From IMG/VR virus record IMGVR_UViG_3300027648_000004, positions 1-20,396 of that record: a stretch of 20,396 nucleotides of DNA; one strand, given 5' to 3'. This document shows positions 5,840 through 11,874 of the stretch, piece by piece (within the stretch, counting starts at the first letter, position 1; every line of letters begins with the position of its first letter). The stretch comes from a virus. Made by a program: the position numbers and the translations under genes. The notes under the pieces were generated by a model. The model saw only the letters and a list, made by a program, of their open reading frames with translations. It was not told the origin of the DNA and made no database searches.

Positions 5840-6115
5840 ATGAACACTCAAGCTTCACCGCCATCGCAGGCTCCGTGGGTAACCGCTCTCGTGAATCAGG
5901 CGCAACAAAACGAGGACGCCGAAGACTCCGCGACTCTAGTGATCAATGGAATCGCGACGCAGCTCCAGACCGCAATCTCGAACGCCAGCAGTTTGTCCGC
6001 GGCTGACGCGGCAACTCTGCAGGCTCTGGCCGCTCAACTGAAGGCGCACTCGGATCCGCTCTCGGCCGCAATCGTAGCCAACACGCCGGCAGCCGACGAG
6101 GCCGCAACGAGTTAA
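5840..6115 (+). CDS. Small Ala-rich helical phage protein (91 aa)
   Basis: The start chosen is ATG at 5840, preceded by AAAAAGGAGAAAAAAGC; an earlier GTG would add only a Lys/Arg-rich leader that includes that ribosome site. The protein is rich in Ala, Gln, Ser and Thr, with helical repeats (ATQLQTAISNASSL, LQALAAQLKAHSDPL) and no Cys. Small proteins with this 'Ala-Ala-Gln-Leu-x-A-x-x-D-x-L' character are common in phage genomes, sometimes near structural genes, but I know no assigned function. The very A-rich leader (5809-5839) suggests strong translation. Confidence 0.65.
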   Translation: MNTQASPPSQAPWVTALVNQAQQNEDAEDSATLVINGIATQLQTAISNASSLSAADAATLQALAAQLKAHSDPLSAAIVANTPAADEAATS

Positions 6116-6131
6116 CACCAACAAGGGCCGC

Positions 6132-6160
6132 CGGCAGACCGTCCCGACAAATGTCTGCCG
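6132..6160. promoter_or_regulatory. Inverted repeat over the methyltransferase start
   Basis: CGGCAGAC (6132-6139) and GTCTGCCG (6153-6160) are a perfect 8-bp inverted repeat around a 13-base loop. The right arm begins two bases after the A of the ATG at 6151, so in RNA the hairpin would hide that start codon, and in DNA the site could be an operator. No Shine-Dalgarno site precedes 6151. The element may control methyltransferase synthesis, or the true start may be the GTG at 6181. Confidence 0.45.
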
Positions 6161-7455
6161 AAAAAACGGGGGCACGGCGTGTGGCTCATTCCGGTTTCTT
6201 TATCCTCAGCGTTTGCTCTGGAACGGCGATGCTCGATGAAGGAGTTCGCGTCGCTGTGCCAGAGGCGCGGACTGTGGGTTACGTCGAGCGGGAAGCCTAC
6301 GCTGAAGCCGTTCTCCTGGCGCGGATGGGCGAAGAAGCGCTGGAGCCGGCACCTGTTTGGTGCGGACCTCTTGAAGATCTCAAATTCGGGGAGTGGCGTG
6401 GAGCAGTGGACTGCCTCACTGCGGGCTTCCCGTGCCAGCCGTGGAGTGCTGCCGGCCAGCAACGCGGCGAAGCGGACGACCGATGGCTCTGGCCCGCGAT
6501 CCGCGACGGGATCCGCGAGTCCGGCGTGCCCATCGTTTTCCTTGAGAATGTGCCAGGGCTCGTTTCTGGATGCGGACTCAATCGCGTACTCGGAGATCTT
6601 GCCGCGCTCGGGTTCGATGCGGAGTGGTGTTCTATTTCCGCAGCCGACGTGGGAGCCGCCCATCTTCGCGAGCGAATTTTCATTCTGGCCGTCGGCTCGA
6701 GCGGAGGACGCGGAGTCCTGCGGGAATCATCCCAAGGGCGGCTCATCGCACTCGGGCGACTCGCTGACGGGAGTGACTCGGCTGTGGCAGACGCCAGCGA
6801 GCGATTCGTTCCGCTCACGCGGCGGGGACCGGAAGGAGGAAATGGGTCTGGACCAGCAGGCGCGGATCCTGTGGCCGACGCCGGATGCGCAGAGCGGAGG
6901 CGCGACGGTTCCGTCGACGGAGCGCAAGAGCCAGATGAATCTGAAGGAGGCGGCGGAAAAACTCTGGCCGACGCCGGACTCCATGAGCGGCGGACCGGAG
7001 AGTGCGGAGCGGAAGCAGGAGCTGGGCCGGATGGAATCGGGCGGGAGCGATCTCTCGGCCACGGCACAGATCTGGCCGACGCTTCGCCCGTGCTCGGGGT
7101 TGCGCTCGAGCGGAGCGAACGCGACGGAGTTCTATCGGCGCTGGCCGACGAGCGGAGCGAACGACTGGAAGGGCAGCGCGGCGACGGGCCAACGCAGGGG
7201 CCAGCTCGACGAAGCGACGGAGCAGATATTTTCGCACCCGGTCCCACCGATCCCCGATGGCCAGCCATCCTCGACGAAAGACCTTTCCTTGCGCCGGCGA
7301 TTGAATCCGGGTTTTGCCGCGTGGCTTATGGGGATGCCGTGGTTTTGGACGAATCCCGAATCGATCAGCTCCGCGCGATCGGAAACGGAGTTGTGGCGCT
7401 GCAGGCTGGCGTCGCGTTCGCAGTTCTTGCTCGGCGAATTCTCGAAGGTGGGTGA
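6151..7455 (+). CDS. DNA (cytosine-5) methyltransferase, 434 aa
   Basis: C5-methyltransferase motifs occur in order: motif I around residues 17-31 (FILSVCSGTAMLDEG, a variant of the usual FxGxGG), motif IV with catalytic Cys95 (GFPCQPWSAAG), motif VI at 131-136 (LENVPG), motif VIII at about 172-178 (LRERIFI), and motifs IX-X at the end (IDQLRAIGNGVV). The part between about 185 and 395, the target-recognition region, is low in complexity with several ADA(G/S)..ERR repeats. The start is uncertain (ATG 6151 or GTG 6181). The stop overlaps the next gene. No restriction enzyme is nearby, so it is probably an orphan enzyme protecting phage DNA. It is overlapped by another long frame. Confidence 0.85.
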   Translation: MSAEKTGARRVAHSGFFILSVCSGTAMLDEGVRVAVPEARTVGYVEREAYAEAVLLARMGEEALEPAPVWCGPLEDLKFGEWRGAVDCLTAGFPCQPWSAAGQQRGEADDRWLWPAIRDGIRESGVPIVFLENVPGLVSGCGLNRVLGDLAALGFDAEWCSISAADVGAAHLRERIFILAVGSSGGRGVLRESSQGRLIALGRLADGSDSAVADASERFVPLTRRGPEGGNGSGPAGADPVADAGCAERRRDGSVDGAQEPDESEGGGGKTLADAGLHERRTGECGAEAGAGPDGIGRERSLGHGTDLADASPVLGVALERSERDGVLSALADERSERLEGQRGDGPTQGPARRSDGADIFAPGPTDPRWPAILDERPFLAPAIESGFCRVAYGDAVVLDESRIDQLRAIGNGVVALQAGVAFAVLARRILEGG

Positions 7456-7474
7456 CGTTGCAGCGGAGAGCTGA
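6179..7474 (+). CDS. Long overlapping frame in the methyltransferase gene, 'WPTP-repeat' protein (431 aa)
   Basis: This frame, one base ahead of the methyltransferase phase, stays open for almost 1.3 kb from GTG 6179. Its product contains SEILPRSGSMRSG, FWPSARAEDAESCGNH and repeated (L/I/R)WPTx blocks, ending in LNPGFAAWLMGMP. From memory, proteins with such WPTP repeats and the PRSG-MRSG and WLMG segments are annotated as stand-alone hypothetical proteins in many phages; I cannot check this here. The repeats correspond exactly to TGGCCGACG copies read in the methyltransferase frame as LADA. It may be a real overlapping gene or a frame that follows passively from methyltransferase constraints and high GC. 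Confidence 0.4.
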   Translation: MWLIPVSLSSAFALERRCSMKEFASLCQRRGLWVTSSGKPTLKPFSWRGWAKKRWSRHLFGADLLKISNSGSGVEQWTASLRASRASRGVLPASNAAKRTTDGSGPRSATGSASPACPSFSLRMCQGSFLDADSIAYSEILPRSGSMRSGVLFPQPTWEPPIFASEFSFWPSARAEDAESCGNHPKGGSSHSGDSLTGVTRLWQTPASDSFRSRGGDRKEEMGLDQQARILWPTPDAQSGGATVPSTERKSQMNLKEAAEKLWPTPDSMSGGPESAERKQELGRMESGGSDLSATAQIWPTLRPCSGLRSSGANATEFYRRWPTSGANDWKGSAATGQRRGQLDEATEQIFSHPVPPIPDGQPSSTKDLSLRRRLNPGFAAWLMGMPWFWTNPESISSARSETELWRCRLASRSQFLLGEFSKVGDVAAES

Positions 7475-7691
7475 AAACTGGGATTCCGAGTTTGGACGCT
7501 TCGTGAAGTCCTACGGAGTGCTCCTGCTCGCCACGCGGCTGCACGTGGATCCCTCGGCTGTCTATCACTGGATTGCGGGTAGCTCGAGCCCGCATCCGTC
7601 GAACGCTTTCGCGATTCAGCGGCTCGCCAAGCGCCGCCACATCGCGCTCTCGCTCGACAAAATTTACGAGCGTTTTCAATCCGCACGCTAG
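7452..7691 (+). CDS. Small helix-turn-helix protein (79 aa)
   Basis: GTG at 7452 overlaps the methyltransferase stop (GTGA), with GAAGG just upstream. Residues about 15-55 (FGRFVKSYGVLLLATRL, then VDPSAVYHWIAG) have the spacing of a Cro/C1-type helix-turn-helix, with HVDPSAVYHWI as the recognition helix region; the remainder is basic and helical. Being coupled to the methyltransferase, it could be a controller of that gene or part of the phage regulatory circuit. The size suits a Cro-like repressor. DNA-binding is well supported; the target is unknown. Confidence 0.7.
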   Translation: MTLQRRAENWDSEFGRFVKSYGVLLLATRLHVDPSAVYHWIAGSSSPHPSNAFAIQRLAKRRHIALSLDKIYERFQSAR

Positions 7692-7700
7692 GAGGAATCG

Positions 7701-8045
7701 ATGGTGGAGCAGGAGCAGGTCAGTCTGGGAAATCTCTGCAACGGTGCGATCGAGGAAGTTTTTCAGCGGGAGTTCGCAACCGTTCTCGCCAACATCGGCG
7801 ACGTCAACACGGATCCCGAAGCGAAACGCAAAATCACGCTCGAGTTCACGCTCGAGCCGTTTGCGGACCGCTCCGGCGCCGAGGTCACCTTCGCCTGCAA
7901 GTCGAAGACGATCCCGGTGAACTGCGTTAAAGGCACGGTGTTCCTGCAGCGGAAAGGCCTGGTGATGGTCGCGATCCCTCACGACCCTCGGCAGGTTCGG
8001 ATGTTCGACGGCAAGCTCGCCGGGGCAGGCGACAAACCGAGCTAG
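7701..8045 (+). CDS. Conserved phage early protein, often labelled 'replication terminator protein' (114 aa)
   Basis: AGGAGGAATCG precedes ATG 7701. The start LGNLCNGAIEEVFQREFATVLANIGDVNTDPEAKRKITLEF follows a pattern I know from a widespread family of small phage proteins: an N-terminal helix with NGA..E.F..E...V..NI.D.NTDP...RKIT, then beta-strands (LEFTLEPFADRSGAEVTFACKSK). The database name 'replication terminator protein' is traditional and has little support. It pairs with the next gene, an arrangement also seen in other phages. Function remains unknown; family recognition is from memory. Confidence 0.75.
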   Translation: MVEQEQVSLGNLCNGAIEEVFQREFATVLANIGDVNTDPEAKRKITLEFTLEPFADRSGAEVTFACKSKTIPVNCVKGTVFLQRKGLVMVAIPHDPRQVRMFDGKLAGAGDKPS

Positions 8046-8082
8046 GGCCATGCAGCAAAAATTAAAACCGGAGGAACCAGCG

Positions 8083-8835
8083 ATGCTCAGTGAATTTGTT
8101 TCAAAGATTTTGACTCTGGCATTGCCGAATCAGGTTGAACTGGGAGGGCTCACTTACGTCGACAAACAACTGACGCCTGTGAAGCCTCCAGTTGCGGATT
8201 CGGTCGAAGTGTCCACTCTGCAGGGCCTAGCCGATCTGTACAACGGCGATCTCGGCACGGTGAAATCGAAGGGCGATGTCCTGATTCACATCACCAGTCC
8301 CACCACGGTCGAGATCATTTCACGCCTAACCGACGACTGGAAGCGCGAGCAAGTCTACGCGCGCGCTACCTATCCCACAAAAATCGAAGGCTTCCCGTTC
8401 GGCCAGTGGCTGAACCTGGAGAACTTCATCATCATGTGCCAGTCCCGGATCCAGCGCGCGATGATTCAAAACGACGACGGGACGATGGCGAAGGACCTCG
8501 ACTACGTTCTGCAAATCGCTTCGGCGATCTCGGCGGAAGCGATCGAGACCTCCGACGACGACGGGATCTCTCAGAAAGTTGCCACGCGTCGCGGCATCGT
8601 GCTGAAAGACCAGACCAACCTCAAATCGCGAGTCACGCTCGCTCCCTACCGCACGTTCGCAGAGGTCGACCAGATCCCGTCGACGTTTGTGTTCCGTGCT
8701 CGGAAGGCAGCCAACGAAGAGATCAACCTCGCGCTGTTCGAGGCCGACGGCGGTCGCTGGCGTATCGCAGCGGTCGCCAACATTGCAGCGTGGCTCGGCG
8801 GAGGGAAATTCGGCGACTCGCCGATCATCAGCTAA
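8083..8835 (+). CDS. Conserved phage protein of unknown function (250 aa)
   Basis: The start chosen is ATG 8083, with GGAGG eight bases before it; ATG 8050 in the same frame lacks a ribosome site. The product is a soluble alpha/beta protein with segments such as VEVSTLQGLADLYNGD, HITSPTTVEII, PTKIEGFPFGQWLNLENF and RVTLAPYRTFAEVDQIPS, ending in a globular stretch with RWRIAAVANIAAWL. The last part is reminiscent of DUF2303/YfdQ-type phage proteins, but I hold that only as a possibility. It forms a pair with the 7701 gene and ends just before the second recombinase. Confidence 0.7.
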   Translation: MLSEFVSKILTLALPNQVELGGLTYVDKQLTPVKPPVADSVEVSTLQGLADLYNGDLGTVKSKGDVLIHITSPTTVEIISRLTDDWKREQVYARATYPTKIEGFPFGQWLNLENFIIMCQSRIQRAMIQNDDGTMAKDLDYVLQIASAISAEAIETSDDDGISQKVATRRGIVLKDQTNLKSRVTLAPYRTFAEVDQIPSTFVFRARKAANEEINLALFEADGGRWRIAAVANIAAWLGGGKFGDSPIIS

Positions 8836-8842
8836 AAAACGA

Positions 8843-9943
8843 ATGCCCAAAATTCCCGGCATCTTCGAGCGTCCGGCGAAGAGCGGCGTCTGGTGGATCT
8901 CGTACTGTGACACGGAGGGAATGCGTCACCGCGAGAAAATCGGCAGGCGCTCTCTGGCTCTGGACGCAGTGTCGCGCCGGAGGTTGGAAGTGAAGGACGG
9001 GCGGTACATTCCGCCCACCAAGGGAGCGCGTCTCACGTTCCGCGAACTCGCCCAGGCAGCGATGACGCAGAAGAAATTGAGACTCGCTCCCCTCTCTTAC
9101 GAAACGGACCTGATGCGGCTCGCAAAACTATTACCGCTCATCGGCAACGTGCCAGCGGACCGGCTCACGCCGGACCGTGTGGAGGAGACGCTCGCAGGTT
9201 TGCGATCGACGGTGTCGGGATCCACGGCCAACCGCTATCGCTCGCTCATCAGCAGCATCTACGCGTTCGCTCTGCGGTCCGGTCGCATCGCGGTCAACCC
9301 GGTTTCCCGCGTGAAGAGGTATCGCGAGAACGACTCTCGGATCCGATGGTTGAAGCCGGCGGAGGAGGCGGCGATCAGGAAGACCATCGACCATCTGGCG
9401 CACGAAGCAGAGTTCGATCTCGCGCTTCACACGGGAATGCGGCGCGGCGAGCAGTTTCTACTTAAATGGAAAGATTGCGACCTCGAGACGGGAATTCTGA
9501 CGGTCAAAGGGAAAACGGGACGGCGTCACATCGTGGCGAATCGCTCGGCGCTCCGGGCGCTGCGCACGCTAAAGGCGCTCACGCCCGAGGATGCTAGGTT
9601 CGTTTCGCCCGACGCGACCGACGACGTGCGGCGGGACTGGCGCCGCTGGCTCGAGGATGCGGTGAAGAAGGCGAAGGTCGAAGACTTTCATTGGCACGAT
9701 CTGAGGCACACGTTCGCTTCGCGCCTGGTGATGCGCGGTGTCGACATCCGAACGGTGCAGGAACTTCTGGGCCACAAATCAATCGTCATGACGATGAAGT
9801 ACGCGCACCTCGCGCGTGATCATCGGCAGGCGGCGGCCGAGAAGATGAACGACAAGGAGGCAACACCGATGACGGACACAAAAAAGGGCGGCGACAAAGG
9901 CAGTGGCGGGAAGGACAAAGGCGGGAAGGACGGCGGTAAGTAG
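8843..9943 (+). CDS. Second tyrosine recombinase (integrase paralogue), 366 aa
   Basis: The start chosen is ATG 8843, 8 bases after the upstream stop, giving an N-terminus that lines up with the first integrase (SGVWWISYCDTEGMRHREK against SGIWWICYKDTAGARHREK). Catalytic residues are complete: Arg200 (TGMRRGE), Lys224 (KGKTGRRH), His285 and Arg288 (HDLRHTFASRL), His311 (GHKS) and Tyr320 (MKYAH). It lacks the 25-residue insertion of the first and ends in a Lys/Gly/Asp-rich tail of about 24 residues. It is on the other strand, in the early operon, with no tRNA-like core beside it. Possible roles are integration at another site, excision, dimer resolution, or a captured integrase. Confidence 0.93.
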   Translation: MPKIPGIFERPAKSGVWWISYCDTEGMRHREKIGRRSLALDAVSRRRLEVKDGRYIPPTKGARLTFRELAQAAMTQKKLRLAPLSYETDLMRLAKLLPLIGNVPADRLTPDRVEETLAGLRSTVSGSTANRYRSLISSIYAFALRSGRIAVNPVSRVKRYRENDSRIRWLKPAEEAAIRKTIDHLAHEAEFDLALHTGMRRGEQFLLKWKDCDLETGILTVKGKTGRRHIVANRSALRALRTLKALTPEDARFVSPDATDDVRRDWRRWLEDAVKKAKVEDFHWHDLRHTFASRLVMRGVDIRTVQELLGHKSIVMTMKYAHLARDHRQAAAEKMNDKEATPMTDTKKGGDKGSGGKDKGGKDGGK

Positions 9944-9952
9944 GCTCGGGCC

Positions 9953-9999
9953 GCGAGCAGCTCGAGCGAACTGCGGATCTCGGGCTGCTCGCCAATTTT
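9953..9999 (+). terminator. Terminator-like hairpin after the second recombinase
   Basis: GCGAGCAGCTCGAG (9953-9966) pairs with CTCGGGCTGCTCGC (9979-9992): 14 bp with one G-U, 12-base loop, followed by CAATTTT. It begins 9 bases after the recombinase stop. The stem is strong but the T-tract short, so termination may be partial; the next gene starts only 4 bases later. Confidence 0.55.
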
Positions 10000-10002
10000 C
10001 CG

Positions 10003-10122
10003 ATGAGCGTGATGATTTGCTGCCGATGCTCGAAGCGCACGACGAGGTTCACCTGTCCGCGATGCCGGCACCGGATCTGCGGGTCCTGCAAAAGAGTTCG
10101 TCCGATCGAGAGGGCGGCATGA
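10003..10122 (+). CDS. Six-cysteine zinc-ribbon-like microprotein, copy 1 (39 aa)
   Basis: From ATG 10003 a 39-residue frame encodes C6xxC9, C18xxC21, C26xxC29 with a CPRCRHR core and a basic content (KRTTR, CKRVR). This is C-x2-C-x8-C-x2-C-x4-C-x2-C. Its stop overlaps the ATG of a second, clearly related microprotein, which is strong support that both are real. No clear ribosome site precedes it; the terminator-like hairpin lies directly upstream and translation may depend on readthrough. Likely a structural zinc-binding protein; partner unknown. Confidence 0.6.
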   Translation: MSVMICCRCSKRTTRFTCPRCRHRICGSCKRVRPIERAA

Positions 10123-10235
10123 AGTCGACGGTGTGCTGCAAATGTTCGCGCCGGATGTTCAAGCTCACGTTTATCTGTCCGCGTTGCGGGCATCGGCTCT
10201 GTGAGTCGTGCAAAGGAATGAAGCGAGGACTGTGA
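10119..10235 (+). CDS. Six-cysteine zinc-ribbon-like microprotein, copy 2 (38 aa)
   Basis: ATG 10119 overlaps the previous stop, preceded by GAGAGGGCGG. Cysteines are C6xxC9, C20xxC23, C28xxC31, with the core CPRCGHRLCESCK nearly the same as CPRCRHRICGSCK of copy 1, so the pair looks like a tandem duplication. The C-x2-C-x4-C-x2-C half resembles the inner part of RING/FYVE cross-brace domains, which normally need eight ligands; here only six cysteines and a histidine are seen. The role is unknown. Confidence 0.65.
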   Translation: MKSTVCCKCSRRMFKLTFICPRCGHRLCESCKGMKRGL

Positions 10236-10537
10236 AGCTCACCGATTTGAATCCGGTGTGGACGACGCCGCTCGGCGGGCGCGAGCCGAACGGCGTACGG
10301 ATCCTGGTGATCGACTGCCCGTGTCTTCGTGGCCATCGTCGGCGGATCCCGCTCGGGCAACCGGGCATGAGTTCGTTCACCGACGGCGACACCGGCGTGT
10401 ACGTCTGGCAGTGCAGCTCCTACGATCTCGCCAGCATGACGCTCTACCCGTCGCTCGACTTCGGTTGCTGGCACGGCCACATGAAGAACGGCGCAACGAT
10501 TCGCGTCGGCGGGACGGAGCCGGTGAAACCATCGTGA
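10232..10537 (+). CDS. DUF6527-like metal-binding phage protein (101 aa)
   Basis: GTG 10232 overlaps the previous stop (GTGA). The segments IDCPCLRGHRRRIPL, VYVWQCSSYDLASMTLYPS and GCWHGHMKNGATI match the pattern I know for DUF6527: Cys-Pro-Cys...His near the start, Trp plus a Leu-Tyr-Pro-Ser turn, then CxWHGxxxNG. The cysteines and histidines probably bind a metal. Members are frequent in phages and have sometimes been mislabelled as ammonia monooxygenase; no function has been shown to my knowledge. Family placement is from memory of the motif. Confidence 0.7.
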   Translation: MKLTDLNPVWTTPLGGREPNGVRILVIDCPCLRGHRRRIPLGQPGMSSFTDGDTGVYVWQCSSYDLASMTLYPSLDFGCWHGHMKNGATIRVGGTEPVKPS

Positions 10538-10680
10538 TCAACGCTCGCACTTTCGATTTCATCCTCGCGTGTCTCGCGCTGATAGGTTTCTTTTTCTCGG
10601 TCGCTCGATGGATGTGGCCGGCGGCAGTGTGCATGGTGCTCGTCGCTTTTCTGACGCTCTGGAGGATGGCCTATGACTGA
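10534..10680 (+). CDS. Two-span membrane microprotein (48 aa)
   Basis: GTG 10534 overlaps the previous stop (GTGA). After a short start (INARTFDF) almost the whole product is hydrophobic, with two possible membrane segments (about residues 9-22 and 28-43) separated by RWMWP. Small membrane proteins of this size in early regions sometimes act in superinfection exclusion or membrane remodelling, but nothing here points to one role. The stop lies inside the start of the next gene. Confidence 0.55.
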   Translation: MINARTFDFILACLALIGFFFSVARWMWPAAVCMVLVAFLTLWRMAYD

Positions 10681-10891
10681 CAAAGAATACGACCGCGAAT
10701 TGGTGGCGCATCTTCGCGAGCTGAGTAGTCGGCGTCCCTGGCTCACGTACGACCAGGCGTTCGATATCGCGTGGCGGCGGATGCAGAAGAAGGACGGTCT
10801 CACTCGCGTGGAAATCGCGCGCCAGGCGGCTGAGTACCGAGAATATCAAGCCAAAAGTCGTGGCACTGGTAGTGGCACCGGACGGGAATAG
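10673..10891 (+). CDS. Small basic helical protein (72 aa)
   Basis: ATG 10673 overlaps the previous gene by 8 bases and has GGAGG about 10 bases upstream. The product is hydrophilic and helical (DRELVAHLRELSSRR, YDQAFDIAWRRMQKK), with a possible helix-turn-helix-like part at DGLTRVEIARQAAEY, though too short to assign. The C-terminal SRGTGSGTGRE is low complexity because the DNA contains a GTGGCAC repeat pair like those at attP. Function unknown. Confidence 0.65.
   Translation: MTDKEYDRELVAHLRELSSRRPWLTYDQAFDIAWRRMQKKDGLTRVEIARQAAEYREYQAKSRGTGSGTGRE
10860..10879 (+). repeat. Arm-site-like direct repeat pair C, distant from attP
   Basis: GTGGCACTGGTAGTGGCACC carries two GTGGCAC copies at the same 12-bp spacing and orientation as pairs A and B, matching pair B at 17 of 20 bases. 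It lies about 0.9 kb downstream of the second recombinase and 8 kb from attP. It may be a binding site for either recombinase or a chance repeat in a Gly-Thr coding stretch. Confidence 0.45.
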
Positions 10892-10995
10892 CATTTTTGA
10901 CGCTGTGTAAGTCGTGCGCTGTGAGTGGGCTGGAGGCGCACAGTTCTCACACGCAGGACTACGTGTCCTGTGGATTTTGGCCGCTGGAGGCAAAA
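10892..10995 (+). other. Short gap with a small hairpin
   Basis: The gap holds an 8-bp imperfect hairpin whose core is CAGGAC (10954-10959) and GTCCTG (10965-10970), followed by GGATTTTGG, and the Shine-Dalgarno site GGAGG of the next gene. An in-frame TTG at 10897 would add 33 residues (containing LCKSCAVSG) to the next protein. I see no convincing promoter or tRNA. Confidence 0.35.
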
Positions 10996-11421
10996 ATGGA
11001 CGGGCCGAAACGGGACCTCTCGCAGGACGAACTGGACTCCGCGCTCGCGCGCGGCAGGGCTTTTCGTGATGCCGTCTACGGCGCTCCCGCTGCGAAGGAA
11101 GGCGAGCCTGAAGCGACCGGATGTCCGGTCTGCGGCTTGAAGGATTGCTGGTGGTGGAAGAGCGACTCCGTTCATCCCGAGCATTCCGTGCGCAACGTCG
11201 TGTTCGTGAAGAACGAAGGCGTGCTTGCCGAGGCGCTCGGGATCTCGCCGGCCACGATCACAAGGTGCGAGCGTCTGGTCGAGCACGCGGTCAAAAAGAA
11301 CTGGCCCCTCCGCCGTCTCGTCGAGTTTGCGAACTGCATGGGCTTGGACGACGCGGAGTGGACGGTGTTCATGTACACGCTCGGCTGGTGGGATCACGCG
11401 AGGCGCGCGGATGAGCCGTGA
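10996..11421 (+). CDS. Zinc-knuckle and helical-domain phage protein (141 aa)
   Basis: The start chosen is ATG 10996, with GGAGG six bases upstream. The N-terminal 45 residues are acidic and helical; then comes a cysteine cluster CPVCGLKDCWWW, and a C-terminal helical part containing ALGISPATITRCERLV, which has helix-turn-helix spacing. It may therefore be a small DNA-binding protein with a zinc knuckle, but neither part matches a family I can name. It opens a new set of small genes after a 104-base gap, and its end overlaps the following gene. Confidence 0.65.
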   Translation: MDGPKRDLSQDELDSALARGRAFRDAVYGAPAAKEGEPEATGCPVCGLKDCWWWKSDSVHPEHSVRNVVFVKNEGVLAEALGISPATITRCERLVEHAVKKNWPLRRLVEFANCMGLDDAEWTVFMYTLGWWDHARRADEP

Positions 11422-11656
11422 GGTCACGATCACGTGCATGTACTCCTGCAATCTGTGTGGTCTGTCGAAGGTCAAAGTCGAGGTTCCCGCGCGCGGCAGC
11501 GACGAGGACGTCAGGCATTACCTCGAGCAAGTTGCGGCGACGTGCCTGTCTGAGGATCACGCAAAACGGAGCCCGCACTGCAGGCCGACAACTCTGAGCG
11601 AGGTCTACATTCCGGTCACGGGCGCCAAATATATCGGCGGACCCATCGAGAACTGA
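11411..11656 (+). CDS. Conserved zinc-binding phage protein (81 aa)
   Basis: ATG 11411 overlaps the previous gene by 11 bases. The pattern is one I recognise from a widespread family of phage hypothetical proteins: CNLCGL near the start, VEVPARG, a helix with EDVRHYLEQV, a D-H pair before KRSPHCRPTTL, then SEVYIPV and IGGP at the end. The CxxC pair with the later Cys and His residues probably holds one zinc ion. Function is unknown. Followed by AGGAGG for the next gene. Confidence 0.75.
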   Translation: MSREVTITCMYSCNLCGLSKVKVEVPARGSDEDVRHYLEQVAATCLSEDHAKRSPHCRPTTLSEVYIPVTGAKYIGGPIEN

Positions 11657-11666
11657 GGAGGCGGTC

Positions 11667-11864
11667 ATGAACGACAGGGTCTGGCCGGAAGTAACGATGC
11701 AGCAGTTGCTCGATGCCGGCTTCAATGCGTTCGGGCTGCAACTTTTCATCGAGTCCATCGCGGACAAAAAAGACGCGAAGGACTTCAAGGCGATTTCTAT
11801 CAGGTTCCGCGGAATCAAAATCACGTTTGAGCCAGATGGGGAGATCGATACGCGGCATCACTGA
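11667..11864 (+). CDS. Small hypothetical protein (65 aa)
   Basis: GAGGAGGCGGTC precedes ATG 11667. The product has an amphipathic helix (TMQQLLDAGFNAFGLQLFIESIADKK), then a beta-hairpin-like stretch (FKAISIRFRGIKITFEPDGEI) and a His-rich end. No cysteine, membrane segment or known motif. It lies between two zinc-like small genes in the same operon. Confidence 0.65.
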   Translation: MNDRVWPEVTMQQLLDAGFNAFGLQLFIESIADKKDAKDFKAISIRFRGIKITFEPDGEIDTRHH

Positions 11865-11874
11865 GGAGGCGGAA

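Noticed and set aside
6297-7268. Minus-strand frame of 323 codons opposite the cytosine methyltransferase
   Set aside because: Product is a Ser/Pro/Arg-rich low-complexity string typical of antisense to GC-rich coding DNA.
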